From NCBI GenBank assembly GCA_021613535.1, contig CP075494.1, forward strand, positions 1,240,001 to 1,304,000: a stretch of 64,000 nt of DNA, written 5' to 3'. Of this stretch, positions 36,401 through 51,400 are shown piece by piece; within the stretch, counting starts at the first letter, position 1; every line of letters begins with the position of its first letter. The position numbers and the translations under genes were made by a program. This DNA comes from Adineta vaga. Lineage: Eukaryota > Rotifera. The notes beneath the pieces are model-generated. The model searched no databases, was not told where the DNA came from, and saw only the letters and a list, made by a program, of their open reading frames with translations.

Positions 36401-39400
36401 TCGCACCAGGAAAATTCAAATTAACAAGATTTTCAAGATTAGAATGTGGTTTAATCACTTGTAGTTCGATTTTTAAAATAACCGATGCATTTGGGTCTAA
36501 AATAACTTGACTATGCGATAAACTAGTTATCACTGCGTCTGTTGATGTATTTTCCGCCTTTGATTCCATTGTCATTTTAACTTCACCTGTGTTATATATT
36601 ATCAATTCTTCGTAATGCGTTGTATTAGGAAGACAGGATGGTAATTCAGTACGATATTGTTTGTCTGTTAAATGTATTGATTTATGTACTATGTCATAAG
36701 ATATCTTCCGTATTTTTCCTAAGCAGATGATTCGATATTTGAGATCTTTACTAAAATATATTTCATAAATACATTTCGAATCTTGTATAACATCTTGAGT
36801 ATGCCAATCGATAGTTAATTCTTTGGACTCATAAGCAAATAGATAAAAATCCATTTTGTCGATATCGAATTTACCTGTTGCACCTTTTTCTCGGCGTAAT
36901 TTGACTCGAAGATCGAGCGACATGGGATTTTCAATTGTGAATGAACGAGATTTTTGAGAACGAGGACATGCGAGAACTGTACCAAAATCAACTTCATAAG
37001 TTTTAATTTGATTCGAAGATTGTTCATCCGTGATTTTTGTTTCCATTAATGGTAAATCAATTCCAATAAAAAATTGTTTTATTTCACAACAAAGTTTGAC
37101 CACAATTGATAATCGTTTATTTGCCAATTGTAATTGCCATTCTTCTCGATATTTTCCTTCATTGACTTCACTATTTGGAATTATTTTGAGAATATTCGAA
37201 TCATGTGGTTCAATCGTTGACGATGAATGTTGAATAGTAAAAATGGATAACGAACGTTCTTGTAAAACAGATAAGATTTCGAAATCAATTTCATCATCAG
37301 TATTGTTGATAAGTTCGAGTGCTTTAGTTTTCAATTGTGCATAAGACCAATTTTGAATGATTTGTTCGAATTGAATGATTATTGACGATTGAGAAGGAAA
37401 ATATTCTCCATCTTGTTTATTAATTGTAATTTTATTAGTTGATGGTGAACCGGTTGATTTTAAAAGTGATTTAACATTGACGGCTTTACTGATTTCAGTT
37501 AGATCTGTTAGACGTGCTGGTTGTTGAACTATCGAACGAATTTGTTTTTTTCGTTCATGTATTTGATTTATTGTGTCTTGAATAATTCTTCGACATGAAT
37601 CAATTTGTTTCTCACCAATGAATATATGTTGATCTTTTCCGAGCCAATATTCTTTGATTGTTTCGATTTTATGAAGAGCTTGTTCGGAATGTTCTTTTGT
37701 TTCAAGTGAATAGACAATCAATTGAATAAAATTTAATTGAGTTGAAATCAAAAAGCGATAGATAAATATACCAAAAGTGAATTCTTTTTTAGATAACGCA
37801 TTTGCATCGTGAAGTAATATTTTCATTTGATTTGTGTACAGTTTATCGATTGATTCTCTGGATATTGTACCTTCATTTTCAGATAAATGAATAAGAAAAC
37901 TATTTCGTATTAAATTATCGTAGATATTCTTCAATTGTTCTTCGTATTCTTGACCAGATTGAAGAGTTTTTTGTATTTTGATTGACATATTATGGAGATT
38001 CGAAAGAGTAACTATTAATTTATCGAAATGAAAAGTTTCTTTGAACATTTTTATTCCTTGTTTTAAATCATTAGCAGAATCAAATCGTCGAACAATACCA
38101 TCCTGAATTTTATTTAGTTCATCATCATTAATACTACTATTCAAGTTATCTATTGTTTGAGTTATTATTTTATCTAATTGTTCGTGTTTCGATGGAAATT
38201 GAATAATCAGATAATGATGTGTCGGTGGCGTGGAGACGTTTAGTTTTTGAGTATCGACTCTCATTCCAATTACTGGCAGATCTTCTTTTGCTTCGGGAGG
38301 AGGTATCTCTTTGAGAAGAGGCTCTGGTGGTATCTTTAAGTTATACGATGTTTTACGTTCGATTTCTGAACATTTATATCCGAGATCCATTAGCCATTTT
38401 TCTAAGCTCCTTTTTCTTTCAAAACAATTCAGTTCTTGATATTCTAATCTCAAAGCAAGAGAACGATCTTCGCTTATAACTATTTCTGTTCCTTCAGTTA
38501 TAGTATCGGATCCAATTGTCATTTTAAAAACATCTTCGGCAGGTGTTTGAAACATACCGATATTGATATTTGGGGTAAATTGTACTAAAATGGTTCCTCC
38601 GCCATGATTTCCGAATTTGTAAGATTCTGTTTTTTGATCGTAGAATGGAGATTTGAGAACATTCAAATGTTTACGCGTCATTTTTGTCCACTCATTTTTA
38701 CTATCTTTACCGGCCCAGAGTTCTAAATTCCAAGATTCACGTACTTCAGTTGAACTATCATCGTATGATATGGGTATTGAATGGGAAAATAGGTTGTCTA
38801 CAGCTTTTGAGAAAAGTATATGATTCAGTGGTTTCTTTTTACCTTCAATTTCTTTTGTACCATCTGTTTCTGGAACAAGTCGAATTCGACTATCCCAATC
38901 GTCTACCCATGTTCCTCTAGTATGCTCGGGTCTAATACCTCCATAACGTACTTCTTTAACTTCAATTCGAATTGATTCTATACGAATCATATTCATTAAT
39001 TCTTTGCCTTCTTTATCATCATCGAATCGACATTCTTTCGGAATTGTTTGTTGAATTTTAAGTAATCGTCTTATAAGTTGTATTGTATTATCAAGTAGTT
39101 TATCAGCATTATCAATCTCAAATTTATTTGATGCAAATTTTGATTCATATAAAAGTTGTCCAATAAGTTTGATATCATCAAATATTTCACATAAAAGTTG
39201 TTTTGTACGTTGAATTCTTTCGTGAGCTTGTCGACATTCTAAATCATATTCTTGTTTCTTACGTGTATTTTCTTCTTCAATTGTTTGAACTCGAAATCTA
39301 TATCGATCCATCGCTTTTTCTATCCAAGATTCTTTGATTTTTTTTCGTTGTAATAATAAAAGATCAATTTCTTTTTTCCAATCATCAGTAATCAACTGAA

Positions 39401-42400
39401 TCTGCGATGAATTCGGTCGTAAAGTATTTCGAACTGTTTTATTTAATTCAATTTTTAATTCTTTTAAATTAATCGTCGACATTCGTAATAATTCATAACG
39501 AAGTAATTTTGTCAATCGAATTAGATAAACAATGACAGGTTCGTCATTAAGCATTTCTAATCGAGGATATTTTTCTTTTAATTGACCAATTGTTTGTTTG
39601 AGAAATATAAAGATTTGTTGTCCTTCATCATATAATAATTTGAAAACAAATGAATAACGTAAACGTTTTGATGTTGAATCATGATCTCCACTGGATGGTG
39701 CAGCAAATACACGGAGTATTTTTGAAGCTTGTAACCAGCCTTGAATAAGAAACTGTACTAACTGATTGTACCAATCAATTGCTTCGTCAATATTTTCTAC
39801 ATGTCGAAATAGACGAATTAAATTAACTTTAGATAAAGTTTCTAATAAATGAATATCTTCAAAATTAACACGTGTTTTTATAGTTTTATTATATTCTTTT
39901 TGTAAGAAATCAATTTGTTTTTGTTGTTGTTGTTGAATTAATTGAATAAAAAATAAAATAAAGTGATCAACAAAACTTTCTAAAACTGATCGTATATGAC
40001 TCAATGGTTCAATTAATTTCTTTCGTTCATTGAATAAACATTTCATAAATTGAAGGCCTTGTTCTAATAAAAGATCTAAATGATCTTTATGAATATAATC
40101 TAAGAATTCCGCATGCATTATATCTAATGATGATGAACATGATAAATTTATTGCGCGTTTCAAATTTTCCACAAATGGTTTTAAATTTTTCATTGTTTCA
40201 TTTTCTAACATATCCAAAGGATTTTCAAAAATTTTTAATATTAAACATTGAGTATTATTAACAAGTACATTTAGATTATAACTAACTTGTACTAAAGGAT
40301 ATGTTTTTGATGTTGTATCAGTGATACGTCCACTTTCATTCCAATCACCAATTTGTAAAAGATTTTTCATTTTTCGTTCGATATGATCGATCAGAGCTGC
40401 TGGATTGTAACAAATTTCACCAAATGTGTGACTATATCGAAGTTTGAAACTCTTTTGTAACATTGGAAAATCATACGATAAAGATTTATGAAATTCTTTT
40501 AATGAATATTCATCAACAGGTAATGTTGTACCAGGTAAATCTGAATGTTCACGATATCCACTAAGAATTATCAATCGTTTCATATGATCATCCCATTCAT
40601 ATGATTGATCATGAATTTTAATTTGTCTTGTTTTTAATTGACTAAAAATTAATGGATTTGTTTGTTTAGTTTTGAATAATTGAACAAGAAAGATTGCAAT
40701 ACGAGCATAGAAACTTGCACAATATTCTAATAAAATTGAAAGTATTTTCGAAGAATAAACTACACGTGCATTATCAGCAAATTCATCAATGTCAACAGCG
40801 ATTTGACTAAGTTTTTCTACTCTTTCATGAACTGTTTCCATATTTATTTCAATTGATGTTATATGTGAAACATTTATAATCTGTTCGATAATATCTAATG
40901 ATTCAAAATTTAACGTATTTGTTCGATTAATCATTTCTTCCATTTGTTGTAAATATGAATTACGTTGATTAGTCATATCATGTAACCAATTTTGTGTAGA
41001 ATTTAATAATTGAGTATGAATTAATTTAATATACAACGTTGAAAAAACTGATATAATTGATCATTATCATTTAACCATTTTAAAGCTAATTGATAATCTT
41101 TGGAAAATTGTGTTAATTCATCATCTAATTTAGAAATGACTTTTGAAAACGTGATTGAAATTGTTGAAAATTTTTTTGTGAATATCCTCGAACGTTGGAT
41201 TTTAATGAAATAAATATGCATAGAATTCACTTGATGTGTAAACTTGTCGTTTTTCTTGACTTGCAATTTCTTCTCGTTTTTTTTCTTCAATGCTATCAAT
41301 TATTTCTAATGGTAAAGAATTTCCTTTAACTTGTAACTGACGATTGATTTCTAATAATCGACGTATTTGTTCGTGTGCTACATTATTCAATTTAATTTCA
41401 TAATCTTGTTCAATTCTGTCATATTCACGGTTTATCTTTTCAACAGATCTTTCTAATTCATCTTTTCTAGCACTGATCGATGAAAAACCATTCAATTCTT
41501 TTTCGACTGTTACTTTTCGAGATCGACATCGTTGAAGTTCTTGTCCATATTCAGTCATAATCGAATCAGAAAATTTGAAATAATCTGTCGCCTTAATAGT
41601 TCCTGCATTGTTAAATTTATCTTTGAGTTTCGATAGATTATCTTTCATTTCATCGAATAAATTACTCAAGAAAAATTGTATTTCTAATGCAAAAAATGAA
41701 TGATATTCATTACTTTCGAATAATTGATAAAACCAATGTTTACGCAAATCTTCACTATTTGCCACGGTTGTCATTGTTTGAACAATATTCTTTAATGATT
41801 CGATAAGTGTTTGACTGGCTGTTTCGTTATTACTGGAAAGTAGTGTTATCGAATCACCTGTTGTGGTTTGTAACACGAAGCGTTTTTCATACAAATCTTT
41901 AATCGATGTTCGAAATTCATTACTGGACAAATAAGTATCGAAATGATGAACTTTTTCGAAATCAAAATCATCTAATTGAAGTGAATTCATGAAAAGTAGA
42001 GGTAGTTCAGGAAATAAAAGAGCCATACAATCGGATAATCGAAGATATGATAATTGAAGACCTATTGATTGATTATAATGTGATTGATCATGTAAAATTC
42101 GTGTTAAAGTTTTATGTTGTTCATACAATCGAATAAGACGTGGATAAATATGTATTAATTGATATGTTTGATTATCTTGATCATCAAATGAAAGCAAAAG
42201 AAGTTTCGATTTATCACATGGATTTAATTTTTGTAATTGATTTGAGCGTTGTTGAATAGCGTTTTCTAAAGTTTTCGTTCGAAGAAGTTCTAATTTCAAT
42301 GCTGGTAAATGAAATTGTTCAGTTTGATCATGTGCATGTTCTTGACAGAATTGTAATAAATCTTTGCAGATTTCGGCTAATGAAGCTGAATCGAGAAAGA

Positions 42401-45400
42401 TAAAGATCGCCATTAGATTTTTTAAATTATCGATAATCCATTGAACTGAAATGTTTTTTTCTGTTGGAAAACAGAAGTCATAGATTAATTTTTCGACATC
42501 TTTCCACATGGATTCAAATGTTTGTTGATGAAAGTAGTCACTGAGAAATTCTAATACGAAATCTTTTTCGGAACATGTTTCATCCGTTAATGATTTAACT
42601 AAAGTCGAAAGATCTCTTCGATCTTCATCGGAAAAACGATATCCACTTTCACTGGAATGATGAATCACTTTTTCCAACATTTCTGGAGTAATTTCGAATG
42701 ATTTTTCATATTTAACTCGTTTTATATTGAAAATATCCGTTTTCTTATGTTCGATCGATTCACTTGCAATACGACGTTGTAATTGTTTTGGATAATTTCT
42801 CCATTTCAATAAACTAACATCATTCAATACACTTTTATTACGTTTGATTTCATTCAATTCCATCAGTAACATAACAATTGCATATTGAATTCTTGATAGA
42901 CCATTTTGTTTAGCTGATTGTCTTAATTGTTCTAATTCTTTTTCAACTTTTGATAATTCATCATTTTGACGTTCAAGCATCGTTTCTTCGGCATTCTTCT
43001 TAGTCAATTTCGGTGTTGTTTCGTGCATAGTTGTTGCTGTTGTATTGTTATTTTCAGTTGGACTGATGGCAACATGTTGAATCGCATCTTCAAGTTCAGT
43101 TTTAGTAAATAATTTGAAATCCTTTTTATTTTCTATAGTCAATTCTTCTTCGGCCTTGGATTGCACATGTGCAACCTGTTTGAGAATTTCACATTCAAAT
43201 GATTGAATATTTTCATAGAAATGTTCAACTGAAGTTGTCAATCCATACGCATCGATATTATTCATAACAAATTCAATAATTGAAATCAATAATTTCGATA
43301 TTTGATGCGATTTTTTATAAAGATTGATTTCATCCGTATTTGATCGATGTGTCAAAAGAATTTGTAGAAATTTCGCTTGAATCATATGAATACGATCGAT
43401 AAATGTCGAAATACACGCATGAAATTTCGTTTCCGAATCAGAAAGATGTGATTTTAAAAGATTTAAAACTGGATAACGAAATTGTTTTCCTTCAACAATA
43501 GTTAATGTTCGTGCTTTAGCAATTGGTTCTTTCGGTACACATAGAATTAATGTATCATCTAGTTTTTTCTCGAGTTTATCAATAATTGGCAGTGTAAGAG
43601 TTGTTCGTGCTTTGTTTACCGTTTTAACAAGTTCTCGAATGTTAATATCAGTTGATATTAATGTTTGTTTGGCAATATGTTCAGTTTGTTCAATCATATT
43701 TAAGAAAAATGTTATATCTTTCTGTATATCATTTTCAACTTGATTGTCGTAAACTTGTTCAGTTCGAATTGTACCTGCTAATCTTTGTTCTTGGATCCAT
43801 CTTTGAATATCTCGATCTAATTGCTCAATCTGATTGGATTCAATGAGAAAATCTTCCGTTTTTCGATGTTCAACAATCTTTTGGATGAGACATGGTAAAG
43901 CAAATTGAAATATTGTAGGATCAATTTCAACTTGAATTATTTGTCTTTGTGTGTCGATTTCTGTATTTGAAGAACGTTGTTTTACTTCTGTAATAAAACG
44001 ATCAGCAAATTGAATAAAAACATCATCAAGTGGCGTTTTATCACTTCCATAATTGATGGCAAAATGTTGAAGAACAAGTTGTTCATCTAAATGTACAATT
44101 CCAGTTTCATCTGTTGAATATCGATTATATTTTCGTTTATCAACAAGTAAAACATTTGTTAATTGTACATTGATCAAAATATCAATTGTTGTTTCTGTTT
44201 CTAAACATTTGTCTATGATTGATTTTAATGTTTCTTCTTTTAAAATATAAATTAGCATATTTTGTTGGAATAAATTGGGATAAATCAGTTGCATCACAGT
44301 CAAACTTGCACGTCCGTGTGAAGTATTGAGATCATCGAAATTCATTTGATTGAACACGAATTGTCGTAAAACCTCCGCTTTCAATTGTTTTTGTTCTTGA
44401 TCAATTTTATTCGACGATGAATAGGTTTGATTTAAATCATATTCTCTTCTATAAATTCGTGAGATTATTTCAAGTAATTCACTTATTTGATTTTCCTGTC
44501 GACGTCGACCATATTCACGAATAGTTTGGAGCCATCCGTTCGTTTGAAATTTCTTCAAACTTTCTCGTAATGGTAAAAATAAATTGTAAACATTTTCATA
44601 GATTCGTTCAATCGCTTTCAATGTACTCGAATGTCGATTTTTTCTATCGATCAATTTTTCTTCTTCATTTTGAAGATTTGTTAATTCTTCTTCGATACTA
44701 ATTTTTTCATCTCTCGGTTCGAATAATTGCTCTCGTTTCACATGAATCTTTTCAATTTCTAAATCTATCTCGCTGACATTTCCATCTAATTTGTTGCTTT
44801 CGGAATCGTATTGATGACTAATTTTATCGATTTGAACGTGGCAAGACACGACCTCCGCGTAGATTTCACGAAGAATTGTATGAATAAAATACAAACAATT
44901 TAAACTCGCCAGTAAATTCGTTGAATTTAATAACGTTTGTTGTTCATCCATTTTTTCTATAAATTGTGATTTAATCATGAAATTCATCGTTAATTTACAC
45001 GCAACATTTAATTCTAATTTTGACGCAGCTAATAAAATGTATTTATCATCTTCTGACACGGATAAATAATGATATAATTTCGACATAATATCTAAACGTT
45101 GATCAGCAGATGATATTATCGGAATTGATTGAACTTTCTGTAAATGAACATTGATTAATTTCAGAGCCGATTTCGATTCTTGTTGATCATCATCAACATT
45201 TATTTGATTTCGTTGACGAATTGATTCTTGAGTTTGAGAAACAATATGTAAATCATTCTTTGCCATTGGTAGACAAGGAAAAGCAACCCATTTCATATAT
45301 GTTTCAGTTATCAAAAGTGTACTGAGATATTCTTGAATTCGAATACACCATTTCAATGGATTTAATGAATGCGAGATTTTACAAACTATTTGTATCTTTC

Positions 45401-48400
45401 GTGATAGAGATGATAATTGATTGATTGTGTTATTGACTTGTTGTAATTCAGTCAGACGATATTGTGCGTCAAGAAATGAAGTTCCTTGAGCAAATTCAAT
45501 GATTCGTTTGTAACATTCTGCACTGGTTACATCGAGTAAATTTAATGAATCGTCGATTTTATCAAAGGATAGAATGATTTTATTGGAATACAAATATTGA
45601 TGTGTTTTTGAGAACCATTTTTTTAAATTAAAACTAAATTCAAGTGATTGTTGTGCATCATTGGTTATTAATTTTGATCGAATTAATAATGCTTCTGAAT
45701 AAAGTCCCTCATCCGATTCATTTTCTTGTTTAGTTTTAACTAATGGTTGAATATAATCAAGTAAATTCAAACCATAATCAATAAATTCTTGTTTTTTCCA
45801 TATATCTTCATACATATGAGTCGTGATAATTTTCAAATGAAGATCAATGACACATTCTTCGATGGATGCGATCAATTCATGAAGATTTTGTGCTGGAGCG
45901 TACCAAGTCATTTGTTGTTGTTGATCTTCGATGGTTAAAATTGGTAGAGTAGTAAAAGATGCTTTATTCAATTCTTGATGCAATAAATGTCGGGCCAATT
46001 CCTTAAGTAACAAAGTTTTACCATTATTGTTCAATATAGGATCGAGATAACTTCGAAAGATAGCTGGTTTTATAGCGAATACTGGATCATGTTTATTCGA
46101 AACATAAGTTCGTAAAATACGCGTTGAACGTTTGAGATTTTGATAAGATAATTGATAAGATGTAATAAACTGTAATTCTTTTTCAATGGATAATTTTTTA
46201 GCTGATGTATGTGTTCGTAATAAAGTATGTGCTAGTTCCTGTCCACCGTTAATACCTTGTAATTCTCCTTTGACTATATCAGCTAGATCATGTTGATGAA
46301 TATTTTCAAACGTTAATTTATCATCTAATGGTTGCATTCGAATAATTAAACATCGATTTCGCCAAGCACTGGATAATTTATTCGCCATCTTTCGATTATT
46401 ATTAGCAATAGCAAATAAGCGGAAATCTTTATGTATACCTTTTCCACGACTATACTCCTCTGCTTCTGATGATTCATATAAAGTTAATGTTGGATCAGCT
46501 TCTGCTAAGGAATTCAGACGTTCGATAACATCTCCACGTGCACAGTTAATATTATCGAATAGAATCCACTCTCCACGTTCCATGGCTTGGATTAATGGTC
46601 CTTTATTAAAAGTAAATGTTAATCCTTCGCCAAGATTTTTCACTAATTTAAATTCATCTTCAACTTGATCAAGTCTATCTAAATATTTTTCTATTTCTTC
46701 TGCAATCGTTTGTCCATGAACTTCATTCGAGTGTTTCAATTCATGTTCGAAAAATGAACGGCATTGTTGAAAAGCATCCTGAGCTTGATCAGAATTTTCT
46801 ACAAAAGAAAAGACAGGTACATTGAAAAAAGGCTTTGATCGCAATAGAAAACATGAAAAACCTATATTTACCGTGTTCCCATTGATGAATTAAACGTGTA
46901 ATTGTTCGAATGAGTTGTTCAACTTCATAGAATTTCTGTGATAATGGTATGAGAACTGCTAATGCAAAACGAACAATATCATTGAGTAATTGTTGACTAT
47001 TTTGTTTTCGTCGTTTTTCATATGATTGTTTATTAATTACTGTCCATGAGCCAAGCAAATCGGAAGTTGTCGTTTCGTGATTTAAATTTAACACAAGTAA
47101 TCGTCGTCCACATAATCGAGCTAATTCACAAACAAGTGCTGTTTTACCTGAACAATCCCCACCTTCGATTAAAACAGTTGCTTTACTAACTGTTGCTGCT
47201 GCTAATAATTGTAATTTTTCTAATGTTCGTTTACTATGAATTAAAGGTCGATAAACTGATTGATATTCTTTTTTCTCAATATAGACAAATCCAAGACGGA
47301 CATAACCTTGCAAATTTAAATCACTATCAATAAGTTCTGCTTGGTTCTGAACTATTGTACTAATTGGATTTGTATCCAATGCAAATTTTTGTTGAATCAG
47401 ATCACGAACTAAACTTTGATCTTGAATATTTTCGAATCGAGAAGCATAAACAATGTCAAGATAAACTCGTAAACTACGAATGATATTCTGTTCTTCAATT
47501 CGACGTAGATTTTCGTCATCCACCTGATTTGTTGTTGTTATTTCTTCTGAAAGATTCATATGCGCACGATGTGTAAGAGAAAGCGCACCAATTAATTTCG
47601 ATAATTTCTCAATATCACGAAGATTAAAATCATATGGTCCACCAAGTCGTCCAATCTGTCGTAATCGAGCCTTTTCGCTGATTTCGAAATGAAATTCATT
47701 GATTTTTTCCACTAAATTTTCTGTTAAATAACCCGCGATCAAATGATCATACAATAATTTGATGGTAATATGCATTAATTCACGTGCTTCGAATGTTGAT
47801 AATTGAACTTGAATAAAATGTGCTTGAGTCGATCGTGGTAACTTCTCTCGTCCACCACCAATCGATGCTGGATTCATTGCCGCCACAATAATTGATCCGT
47901 CAATCGGAATGGATTTCGCTAATGCTGGGATAAATAATTGACTTTCATTGGCAAACAATGGCATCAATTGATTTAATAATTCTTTACGTGCTAAGTTCAA
48001 TTCATCAAGTAGAATAACCGTATTTCGACGATTTTTCTTCAATGAAGTGCATAATGGACCTTCTTGAAATTCAAATACTCGTTGACCATTAACAACACGT
48101 GGTACAAATGAACCAATAAGATCTTCAAATGTTGTATTACTACTGAAATTAATGCGAACAACTTCGTAACCTAACATTTTAGCTAAAACTTCGATAATTT
48201 TTGTTTTTCCAACACCCGGCGGACCAGCAAGTATTTGTCGATTGGATGAATGTAATGAAAATATAATTCGTGAGATATTATCTAATACTGATTTTGTTAA
48301 AGCAAGAGAAAAACGAAGATTCTCAGGTCGTGACTGTATTTTTGGTGCAAATGGTGCAATTAAATTATTTGATTTCAATCTTAAACCCCAATGTACTCGT

Positions 48401-51400
48401 GATTGTTTTGTTTCGGGATCGATTATTGTCATATCTTCCACTGAACACCATTGACTTAAATCGTCATAAACATTGACTTTTTCAGGATTTCCATCCGTCG
48501 AATCTTTTTCATCCGTCGAAAGAAAATTCTTTTCGCATTTAAATGCGTTCAAGACTTTTTGCCATATTGTATTCGATGAATCAATATTTGAATTCGTGAG
48601 GTTTTTTGGTTCAATAACACTATCAAGAAATAAAAATTTTACACAAATAGCAGCCGCTTGTTTGATGGGCATGTGTTCACCATGTAAACCTAAACATTCA
48701 CCAAATCGAACAAAATGACGTGAATCTAACGAATCAATTTTCATTGTTTGAGCAAGTTGTGACGCAAGATTATCACCTAAAATATCTATAATTTGAGTGA
48801 TTTCATTTTCTTTACATTTGTCTGATGATGTATTCATTGCTGATTTGATTGCTAATTGTTTCAATTCAACGTTATCATAGGATTGAACACGTATTTCTGT
48901 CATTCTTGAACGCGTGGCTGCACTTAATTGTAAACGATTTTCGGTTTTTTCATCAGTATGTACCGTAGCAAATACTTGAAATGTTGGTAAAATCGGAAAT
49001 TTAGCACGTTGTGGATTGATTTTGGTTGTTTTTGATTCTTGAGCAGTAAAATCTTCATAGAGAACAAATGATGGTTCAGTTTCGAATAAACTATTTAAAC
49101 GTTCAATCACAGCTTGAGATGGTTCGTTAATATCTTCTAACACTAAGATTTTACCCTCTTTGACAGCACTTGTAACAGGGCCATCTTGGAATAAGAAGAG
49201 ATTCGATTTACCTTGTTGAATTGCTCGTTCAATCTCAATAATTATACTTTCACAACGAACTTTAATTAGTAAAATACCATTTTCATTCGATCCAATGCGA
49301 CATATATCATCGAGACTAGACTTAATTATATCTAGTCGATTTTGAATTGATTGAAATGCATCAGCAATAGGATTAGTTTGCATTCCTGATGAAGAAGTCA
49401 AAGAATGTGACGTTGATTGACTATCAAATTCTTCTTCACTAAAAAATTCTAAAACTCTTAGATCAGCTAGCAATTGTGATGATTGTTGTGTACTAAATGG
49501 ATCAACTTCTTCCTCTTCTTCGTCTAATTTCGCTGAAATTTTTTCAGGGGCAGTACTGAAAGGATCAATTTCTTCTTCTTGTTCTTCATCGTCATTGACA
49601 GTGTTGTGAGGCATTGAAAATGGATCATCTTCATCTTGATCATTAGCCATCATATCAAAAACTTGTTTCGTATGATAGACTTTTTCAAAATATTCTTCAT
49701 CATTATCATCGCTACTAGTTGGGCGATTCTGTGTACTGCTCAATTGCTCTGCTATTGTTGTGGATTTCGGAGGTAAACTAGGTATTGGTAGAGCTGCGTA
49801 ATCATCCATTTTACTTGATTCGAGATCAACTTTGATATCTTCAGTTAGAACAATTGAGTCAGATGGTTGTTCGGTAAGTTTTGCTGTTGGATGTTGTCGA
49901 ACGGCTCTTTTCCCTGATTGTTTTTTTATTTCAGTAATAAATATATCAACTTCAACCACTAATGCATCACAATTTGTGCGAAATTCAGTAAAATTTCTAA
50001 ACTCTGCTGGAGTAGCACTTTTTGATAGATTCTTTTTCACACGTTCATACAATTGATTCAAACAGTTCAATAATAAACTCAACGCATCAGCATGTGTATA
50101 AGGTCTAAAATAAAAAATAGAGAAAATATCTGCATATTGAACAATTTACTGAATCTACCTGATCGATCCGATAAGATCATTTGTTTCGGTTGATGTTGAA
50201 CAATTAATTACGCAAAGTTCAGATTCTTTTGTCATTAATTTCGACCAGATTTTGATCAATTCAGATTTATAACAAGTTGGTCCTAATAAAAGAATTGGTT
50301 CATGTTGTTCAGCAGCAGCAAAGACGCGCCAAAGACCTAGTAACAAATTTTGTGATGCTGATGCTAATTGTAAATGAATAGCTGCATCGAAATTGGTAAA
50401 TGTATATGACACTGGTAAACGAGGTGGTCGATTCAAGGATATTTGATTTCCTTCGATTTTAACAGAAGATGATGAATCGATTAAATGTGGAAATGAAGTT
50501 TGAAGGCATGTAATAAATACATTATTGAGTTTTTTCGGTACACGTGATTCTAATAACCTCAATGCATGTTCATCCCAATCAACATCAGTTTTTCGTTGTT
50601 TTCGATTGATCCATTTAATGACTTCACGCATTGTTAAACCGAGTTTCGGTGCACCTAAGATTGGCTGTTGTTTCTCATCGATTTGTCGATTTAGATTTGT
50701 AACCGTTGATGCTATTTGTGGTGCAACTTTTTTCAAATCATCATAGAATGTTGCTGATGATTTCGATACAGTTGATGTTGATTTACGTTGAATAATGATA
50801 AATTTCAATTCGTTTTCCGTGAAAGAATGAAATTGTATTTCTAAAAATCTTGAACGTAATGTTTTGGGTAATTGTTTTCGTCCGACATAGCTTGTACCAT
50901 TTTGTGTTGCAAAAAAACGAAATCCATCACGCGCAACTAATGTCTGACCCGTATTTGGTACGGTAAGATATTTTTGTCCTTCTAAAATCGGATACAAAAC
51001 ATTCATTACAGCCGGTTCAGCTAAATCAAATTCATCAGCAACAAACCAATCACCATCAAGCATAGCACGTGATAATGCGCCATTTAAAAATTCACCATTT
51101 GGCATGTACGAACCAAAATAATCTTGAACAGTTGTGCCTTTTGTGTTATTAACTCGATAGAGAACTTTATGATCACATTGTGCTAAATATTCGATTAAAC
51201 TTGTTTTACCCGTGGCAGCAGGACCTTCGAGAAGTACAGGACGTGAACAAATAACAGATGCACATAGACGTTTAGCTGCATCGTAACGTGTTGGTGTTTT
51301 CTCAGGATCAATAATATGTTCACGATGCTTTTCACGTGCTGTTTCGGAAACTGAAAAACTGAAGAAATTAATAGAACCATGTTGGGCTTCTTTTTCTAAA

